Assembly: GCF_004331685.1 (NCBI RefSeq)
Contig: NZ_SJSM01000030.1
Span: 1-58,962 of the forward strand
Reading direction: 5' to 3'
DNA length: 58,962 nt
Source: Pedobacter hiemivivus
Lineage (GTDB): Bacteria > Bacteroidota > Bacteroidia > Sphingobacteriales > Sphingobacteriaceae
In this document: in pieces, positions 53,917-58,962 of the stretch
Layout: every line of letters starts with the position of its first letter
Position numbering within the stretch: the stretch's first letter is position 1
The notes under the pieces: generated by a model
The model's input: the letters and a program-made list of their open reading frames with translations, nothing else
Told to the model about the DNA's origin: nothing
Database searches by the model: none
Position numbers and translations under genes: made by a program

Positions 53917-54843
53917 ATGCACACCATATTAGGAGGCGGCGGGCCATCAGCAAATGCGCTGACACGTGAATTGTTAAAACATAATGAAGAAATACGACTG
54001 GTTAGCAGGAGGCCGGTAAAGATTACCGGTACCCAGATGACCTGGAGAAAGGCAGATTTGTTGAATTATTCAGAAGTATTGGACGCTGTGAAAGGATCAA
54101 CGGTCATCTATATGTGTGCTGGACTGGTTTATGATAAGGAGATCTGGAAACAACAATGGCCAGTCATTATGCAGAACTTAATCAATGTGGCAAAAGAAAC
54201 ACAAGCCAGACTGCTATTTTTTGATAACGTATACATGTATGGATTGGTTAATGGCCCAATGTTGGAGAGCACTCCTTACCATCCTGTAAGTGTAAAGGGT
54301 GAAGTCAGGGCGAAAATTGCTACCCAGTTGATGGAAGAAGTGAAGTCGGGCAACATCCAGGCTACGATTGCCAGAGCTGCTGATTTTTACGGTACCGATT
54401 CTATGAATAGCTTCCTGGATAGCATGGTGCTAGATAAATTTGCTAAACATCAAACTGCACAATGGATTGGCGACCCTAAGAAACTCCACAATTTCACTTA
54501 TATCCCCGACACCGGAAAAGCAATGTATTTGTTGGGTCAGGATGAAGCCTCAGGAAATCAGATCTGGCACCTGCCAACTGCTGCACCAATAACTGGTCAG
54601 GAGATGATTGCACTGGCAGCGGATATTTTTGCTGCAAAGCCCAACTTTACTACGGTGAATAAATTGATGCTGCAAATGGTTGGCCTATTTAAAAAAGTCG
54701 TTGCAGGGACGGTGGAAATGTATTATCAATATGACCACGATTATCATTTAGACTCCTCAAAATTTGAAAAAGCGTTTAATTTTAAACCGAGTAGTTATAA
54801 AGAAGGTATTAAACAATGGTCCAATACTTTAATTTCTACTTAA
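53917..54843 (+). CDS. NAD-dependent epimerase/dehydratase-like protein (atypical SDR)
   Basis: A 308-residue Rossmann protein of the extended/atypical SDR group. It has an N-terminal ILGGGGPSANALTRELL glycine-rich motif, Arg-rich SRRPV for NADP-type binding, a strand ending in MCAGLVYD, an active-site-like YMYG, and KGEVRAKIA further on. The canonical YxxxK is not clear, so it may bind NAD(P) without classical epimerase chemistry. It follows a Crp/Fnr-type gene and its 3' end overlaps the convergent beta-lactamase gene by 8 nt. Confidence 0.85.
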   Translation: MHTILGGGGPSANALTRELLKHNEEIRLVSRRPVKITGTQMTWRKADLLNYSEVLDAVKGSTVIYMCAGLVYDKEIWKQQWPVIMQNLINVAKETQARLLFFDNVYMYGLVNGPMLESTPYHPVSVKGEVRAKIATQLMEEVKSGNIQATIARAADFYGTDSMNSFLDSMVLDKFAKHQTAQWIGDPKKLHNFTYIPDTGKAMYLLGQDEASGNQIWHLPTAAPITGQEMIALAADIFAAKPNFTTVNKLMLQMVGLFKKVVAGTVEMYYQYDHDYHLDSSKFEKAFNFKPSSYKEGIKQWSNTLIST

Positions 54844-55726
54844 TCGCTTCATCCCAAGCCGCGCGAGCGAGTTCAGCAATAATCAGATCATTTACTTTCT
54901 CAGTCTCTTTAGACATGGATACAAAAACCGAAATAAGGATTCTTTTTCCATTCGGGAGCCTTACAATCCCAATGTCATTAGTAGCTGCAGTAAGCCCATC
55001 CCTATTTACACCCGAATATCCGGTTTTATGTGCAACAATAGTCCCAGAAGGCAACAATCCTTTGATTTTATTAGGACCTGACACTGTTTCTTCCATCGCC
55101 TTCATTAAAAAAGCACTGGTATTCTTTTTAAGTACCTGCCCATTCCAAAACTTCTCTAACAACAAGTTCGCTGCCTTTGGCGTTGTCCAATTCGTAAACT
55201 GAACTTTATCATCCTTGTGCATCTCCTCTTCAGTTGCCGCAATTGCACAATCTTTAATATCTAGTTTAGCAATGTACTTGTGTACTTTATTAGGACCTCC
55301 AACAAGTCGAAATAAGATATCACAACCATTGTTATCGCTTTCTGATATCGTAATTCTAATAATTTCAGACAATGGCAAAGCTACATTCCCATTAGGATAC
55401 TTCTCTCTTAATGGGCTCCAGGTATTGGGCAACAAGTCACTCTTTTTTACAAAAATCTTTTGATGGAGCGCCATTTTGCCTTTATCAACCTGATCCAGCA
55501 CAGCAAGAGCAAGATGAAACTTATATACACTTTGCATTGGGTAGTGCTGATCTCCGTTAACAGAGATAGATCTACGGTCACCTAAGAAGAATACAGATAC
55601 ACCCACATCTGCTTTTTTACCCTTAATGATTTGCGCTAATTTTTCTTGAAGGCTACTAGTTTGCGCTGAAAGCTTTAATGATAACAAGCCAGTCAACATT
55701 AAAAGAATACAGGAAATTCTTTTCAT
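54836..55726 (-). CDS. Class A beta-lactamase (subclass A2 type)
   Basis: A periplasmic serine beta-lactamase of 296 residues with a signal peptide (1-21, KLSAQ). Catalytic motifs: SVYK (Ser66, Lys69), SDN (130-132), EEEMHKDD in the omega-loop position that carries the deacylating Glu, and KTG (234-236) in HKTGYSG. The MHKDDKVQFTNWTTP stretch is typical of subclass A2 enzymes (PER, CfxA, CepA, VEB kin) found in Bacteroidota. It lies 19 nt after the subtilisin-like gene and may be co-transcribed with it. The hydrolysis spectrum cannot be predicted. Confidence 0.94.
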   Translation of the reverse strand: MKRISCILLMLTGLLSLKLSAQTSSLQEKLAQIIKGKKADVGVSVFFLGDRRSISVNGDQHYPMQSVYKFHLALAVLDQVDKGKMALHQKIFVKKSDLLPNTWSPLREKYPNGNVALPLSEIIRITISESDNNGCDILFRLVGGPNKVHKYIAKLDIKDCAIAATEEEMHKDDKVQFTNWTTPKAANLLLEKFWNGQVLKKNTSAFLMKAMEETVSGPNKIKGLLPSGTIVAHKTGYSGVNRDGLTAATNDIGIVRLPNGKRILISVFVSMSKETEKVNDLIIAELARAAWDEAIK

Positions 55727-55745
55727 AAAAATCTGAATATGTAAA

Positions 55746-57506
55746 CTACTTAGTCTTATAGGTTTCGGCCAATTTCAATGCCTGATAAGCATTAACAATA
55801 CCACCACTTACGCATAATTCCTTAAAAGTAACACGCTCTGTCTCCCCCTTCTCATTCTCCCGTCTCACTTTTTGCTCAGGCTTAACCACAGATTGCATAA
55901 TAATAGTTCTTACATCTTGAGCCTTCAGCTCGGGATAATAACTTAAAATTAAAGCTGCTAAGCCCGAAACTACAGGTGCCGCCATACTTGTTCCATCAAA
56001 CTCTTCATATTTTGACTCAGGAACAGTTGACTTTATCATAAATCCAGGAGCAAATACATCTACAGTATGCTTACCATAATTAGAAAAAGAAGCCTTTAAA
56101 CTTGCATCATTTTTATATGCGCTAGCACCAACTTCAATCCAGTTGGTAGCATGTGGTAAATTAAACTTAGTGGTATCCAAAACAACTTTTACAGCAGGAG
56201 CTGGATAATTCCTCCCCATACCATTCCCTTGCATTTGGTTTTGTCCAGGTCTAAATGTCATAGGATTAACCTCTGCCTTCTTATGTGCTTTTTTATAAGC
56301 AACAGCCTCTGGACTATCATAATACTTAGTTGGATAATTCTCTTCCACATCATTATTATTATTGTCATTACCTGCAGCATGCACCAACAAAACTCCCTTT
56401 TCTTCGGCATACTTTACTGCCTCGTCTACAACATCTTTAGCCCACTTAAAGCCCTTTCCAAAACTCATATTAATCACCCGTGCACCATTATCTACTGCAT
56501 ACCTAATGCCATTTGCCACATCCTTATCACGCTCATCCCCCTCAGGCACCACCCTTATACCCATGATACGAACATGGTTAGCGATCCCATTTATACCTAT
56601 TCCATTATTTCGCTCTCCAGCAATTATTCCCGACACGTGTGAACCATGATCTGCATTTGGTCCCATCACATCATTATTACCATAGTAACGCTCCCTTGCA
56701 TTTGAATAATCATCTTCAACCAATTCAGCACGCTGATCATACTTAGGATTCAGATTATAACGCAACATCACATCATATTGCTTATAGGCATCCTTCATTT
56801 CCTTATGAAACTTTTCCATGGATCCACTATCCTTTGCTCCTCTTCTAATGATCTTTTTACACTGCTCCTCCTCTTCACTATCCGCTTTATAACGTTCCAT
56901 ATCCTCTAAGGAAGGAATAGCCTTATGATTAATCTGTCCAACAGAATCAAGCATCTTGTTTATAATAGAAATCACAGCAAAAGTCTGATCAGCATCATCA
57001 TATTTCTTTCCAAATTCTGCAGTAACCTTTGTATAAAGTGCAAACTCTTCCTTTTCTGTACTATCCAATACAGTAGATTTAATGGTCGATCTATACTTAG
57101 GCTGCAATTCCCTATAAATTCGAATCAACTCTAAATTGTCATAAGCCAGATCGCCCTTTTTCGACCCTATAAAATTCCAACCATGTATATCGTCTACGTA
57201 TCCGTTCCCATCATCATCGATCCCGTTTCCAGGAATCTCCTTCTTATTGGTCCACAAAACATTCTTCAAATCTTCATGCTTAGTTTCGACACCGCCATCT
57301 ATTACAGCAACAATAATACTTTCTTTAGGCTTTTTATCCTTTAACAATTCATCATAAGCCTTTTCAGTACTAATACCAAAATATCCATCCTTCACTAAAT
57401 CTAAATTATACCAATTCGGAGGTAGCTTAACATCTTTACTCTGTGAAAAAGCAGTTGAACTGGCAAAAAATAAAATTGTAAAATATAATATATGCTTAAG
57501 TTTCAT
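55746..57506 (-). CDS. Secreted subtilisin-like serine protease (S8 family)
   Basis: Starting at ATG 57506 (MKLKHILYF) it has 586 residues and a clean signal peptide (ending AFSQ); the upstream frame only adds sequence before that signal. The S8 triad is Asp70 (VIDGGVETKHEDL), His in NADHGSHVSGIIAG and Ser in FDGTSMAAPVVSGL; the oxyanion Asn is in HAAGNDNNN. An insertion of more than 150 charged residues lies between the Asp and His blocks, and another precedes the Ser block. It has no T9SS C-terminal domain. The role is probably extracytoplasmic protein turnover. The beta-lactamase gene follows. Confidence 0.93.
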   Translation of the reverse strand: MKLKHILYFTILFFASSTAFSQSKDVKLPPNWYNLDLVKDGYFGISTEKAYDELLKDKKPKESIIVAVIDGGVETKHEDLKNVLWTNKKEIPGNGIDDDGNGYVDDIHGWNFIGSKKGDLAYDNLELIRIYRELQPKYRSTIKSTVLDSTEKEEFALYTKVTAEFGKKYDDADQTFAVISIINKMLDSVGQINHKAIPSLEDMERYKADSEEEEQCKKIIRRGAKDSGSMEKFHKEMKDAYKQYDVMLRYNLNPKYDQRAELVEDDYSNARERYYGNNDVMGPNADHGSHVSGIIAGERNNGIGINGIANHVRIMGIRVVPEGDERDKDVANGIRYAVDNGARVINMSFGKGFKWAKDVVDEAVKYAEEKGVLLVHAAGNDNNNNDVEENYPTKYYDSPEAVAYKKAHKKAEVNPMTFRPGQNQMQGNGMGRNYPAPAVKVVLDTTKFNLPHATNWIEVGASAYKNDASLKASFSNYGKHTVDVFAPGFMIKSTVPESKYEEFDGTSMAAPVVSGLAALILSYYPELKAQDVRTIIMQSVVKPEQKVRRENEKGETERVTFKELCVSGGIVNAYQALKLAETYKTK

Positions 57507-57706
57507 TTCTGAATATTTATAAAGTAACGTAAAATACAATAATACGGTTTTATAATATTTAGGGCTGAGATTTAGCATTTTTTAACACAAAACACTGTTC
57601 ACAATTCCCTAAAAAAACAAATAGGAATTTTTATCTAAACAGAATTAAGAACATATTAATATCTTGTTTCTTAATTACCAATACGAGAAACCAATATAAA
57701 CCTACC

Positions 57707-58537
57707 ATGCTTCCAACCACGCCTTTTAAACTAATTTTTCAAAGTGTTTTATTACTAGCCATGGCTATCATTTCCGGCTGTTCTACTCTTAAATCCCAAA
57801 ACAATCCTGAATGGAAGGACCTCTTTAATGGAAAAGACATTAAAGATTGGAATGTAAAGATCAATCATCACGAAATTGGCGATAATTATGGCAATACATT
57901 CAGAGTTGAGGATGGTATGATCAAAGTTAGATATGACCAATATGGCGCTTACAACAATCAGTATGGCCATTTGTACTATAAACAACCTTTTTCCCATTAC
58001 CGTCTGTTGGTAGAATATAGAATCACAGGCGAATGGAAAACCGATGCCCCGTCGTATACCATTAGTAATAGTGGTATCATGTTCCATTCGCAAGATCCCA
58101 AAACAATGCTTAAAGATCAAGATTGGCCTATATCCATTGAATTTCAACTGTTAGCTGGTCTAGATGATGGAAAACCCCGACCTACAGGTAATATGTGCTC
58201 ACCTGGCACAGATGTCATCTACGAAGGAAAAATAGACAGTAGGCATTGCATTGACTCTAAATCTAAGACTTATAAAAAAGAAGAGTGGGTACAAGCCGAG
58301 TTAATTGTATTGGGCGACTCGCTGATCACTCACCTTATTAATGGCGATACCGTGCTACAATATTCAAAACCACAAATTGGTGGCGGGGTTGTCAACAATT
58401 TCGATCCTGCCATTAAACTGGATGGCAAACTTTTGAAAGAAGGCTTTATTGCCCTACAAAGTGAAGGGCAACCCGTTGACTTCCGAAAAGTTCGAATAAT
58501 GAATTTAGAAAAACGCATTAAAACACCACAAAAATAA
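57707..58537 (+). CDS. DUF1080 (3-keto-disaccharide hydrolase-like) lipoprotein
   Basis: A 276-residue lipoprotein (lipobox IISGC, Cys25) with one DUF1080 beta-jelly-roll domain (about 35-268): EWKDLFNGKDIKDWNVKINH, the GNTFRVEDGMIKVRYDQYG segment, NSGIMFHSQ, SIEFQLLAG and the terminal GFIALQSEGQPVDFRKVRI. Proteins of this family are linked to 3-ketoglycoside cleavage or to concanavalin-like glycan binding. It stands alone here, divergent from the protease gene, and no oxidising partner enzyme is adjacent. Confidence 0.9.
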   Translation: MLPTTPFKLIFQSVLLLAMAIISGCSTLKSQNNPEWKDLFNGKDIKDWNVKINHHEIGDNYGNTFRVEDGMIKVRYDQYGAYNNQYGHLYYKQPFSHYRLLVEYRITGEWKTDAPSYTISNSGIMFHSQDPKTMLKDQDWPISIEFQLLAGLDDGKPRPTGNMCSPGTDVIYEGKIDSRHCIDSKSKTYKKEEWVQAELIVLGDSLITHLINGDTVLQYSKPQIGGGVVNNFDPAIKLDGKLLKEGFIALQSEGQPVDFRKVRIMNLEKRIKTPQK

Positions 58538-58578
58538 ACGTAAACACTTATAATAACCAAACACTCAAATGATTAAAT

Positions 58579-58609
58579 TTTCTTTAATGACCAACGCCTT
58601 TTAAAGAAA
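58579..58609. repeat. AT-rich inverted repeat after the DUF1080 gene
   Basis: TTTCTTTAA and TTAAAGAAA pair over 9 bp with a 13-nt loop, 42 nt after the DUF1080 stop. There is no U-tract, so terminator function is doubtful. The remaining sequence to 58763 shows no gene. Confidence 0.4.
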
Positions 58610-58763
58610 GTAGATCACCAATACCAGCAAATGGCAGGGTGTATTCAGCCAGCAGAATCCTATTGAATCCATAGGCGCTGTAAACAGAAATAGGCGGAAG
58701 ATAAGAGCCTATAGTCCAAATGCCCTTAAGCCCCTAAAGGAAAATAGAAATGTTATAAACAAG

Positions 58764-58797
58764 AAAAGCCGATAGTCTTTTGGACTACCGGCTTTCT
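58764..58797 (-). terminator. rRNA operon terminator
   Basis: On the - strand AAAGCCGGTAGTC pairs with GACTATCGGCTTT (one G-T wobble), loop CAAAA, followed by TCTTGTTTAT. It starts within 10 nt of the 5S 3' end and is the expected terminator of the rRNA operon. Confidence 0.85.
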
Positions 58798-58805
58798 ATA
58801 AGATT

Positions 58806-58913
<108 letters not shown>

Positions 58914-58962
58914 AATATTTTTAAATATCTAGTATATATCGTTTCGCTTTTGTTGCTCAGCT

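Noticed and set aside
57507..57578. Upstream extension of the S8 protease
   Set aside because: The signal peptide begins at the internal Met (57506); the extension would bury it.

Overview
The window looks like a chromosome segment from a Bacteroidota bacterium of the Sphingobacteriaceae type (Pedobacter-like). This rests on three complete sigma/anti-sigma/SusC/SusD modules, a PorP/SprF outer-membrane protein beside a CHU_C-type surface protein, TAnnTTTG-like promoter boxes, a 7TM-DISM sensor kinase and AT-rich, short-spaced operons. The species assignment is an inference from protein flavour, not from any search.

Left part (1-14.6 kb), mostly housekeeping: the 3' end of an IS4-type transposase; tsaD plus a small membrane protein, divergent from a very large tamB-like gene; ribBA, convergent with tamB and apparently using a terminator embedded in tamB's coding end; an operon of a START-like protein and an LptF/LptG permease; and a tRNA-Met with a partial tRNA copy 265 bp upstream. 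Next is a four-gene operon: a flavin disulfide oxidoreductase, an ABC ATPase, a permease fused to a substrate-binding domain whose two halves are in swapped order, and a VOC-family gene broken by a one-base frameshift. A degraded NTF2/SnoaL-like remnant lies beyond it.

Middle (14.6-34.6 kb): a first utilisation locus reads leftwards as ECF sigma, FecR, SusC (with STN domain), SusD, secreted FAD oxidoreductase, then a lipoprotein alpha/beta hydrolase. Beside it are a sensor kinase/response regulator pair and, divergent from them, a PI-PLC X-domain protein. A perfect 16-bp palindrome sits in the shared intergenic region. Then come an MBG-repeat surface protein with PorP/SprF, an AraC regulator, two SDR oxidoreductases and a truncated lipoprotein gene.

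Right part (34.5-53.1 kb), the most distinctive region: two consecutive paralogous modules (ECF sigma, FecR, STN-SusC, SusD-like) that each carry secreted phosphoester- or ester-cleaving enzymes instead of glycoside hydrolases. One has two endonuclease/exonuclease/phosphatase-fold enzymes and an SGNH hydrolase; the other has a purple-acid-phosphatase-like enzyme and a glycerophosphodiester phosphodiesterase. Together they look like envelope systems for harvesting phospholipid head groups or other organophosphates, each with its own signalling cascade.

Right end (53.2-59 kb): a Crp/Fnr regulator with an NAD-dependent epimerase-like protein; a subtilisin-like protease followed by a class A beta-lactamase; a DUF1080 lipoprotein; and the 5S rRNA gene of a leftward rRNA operon whose 23S lies outside the window.
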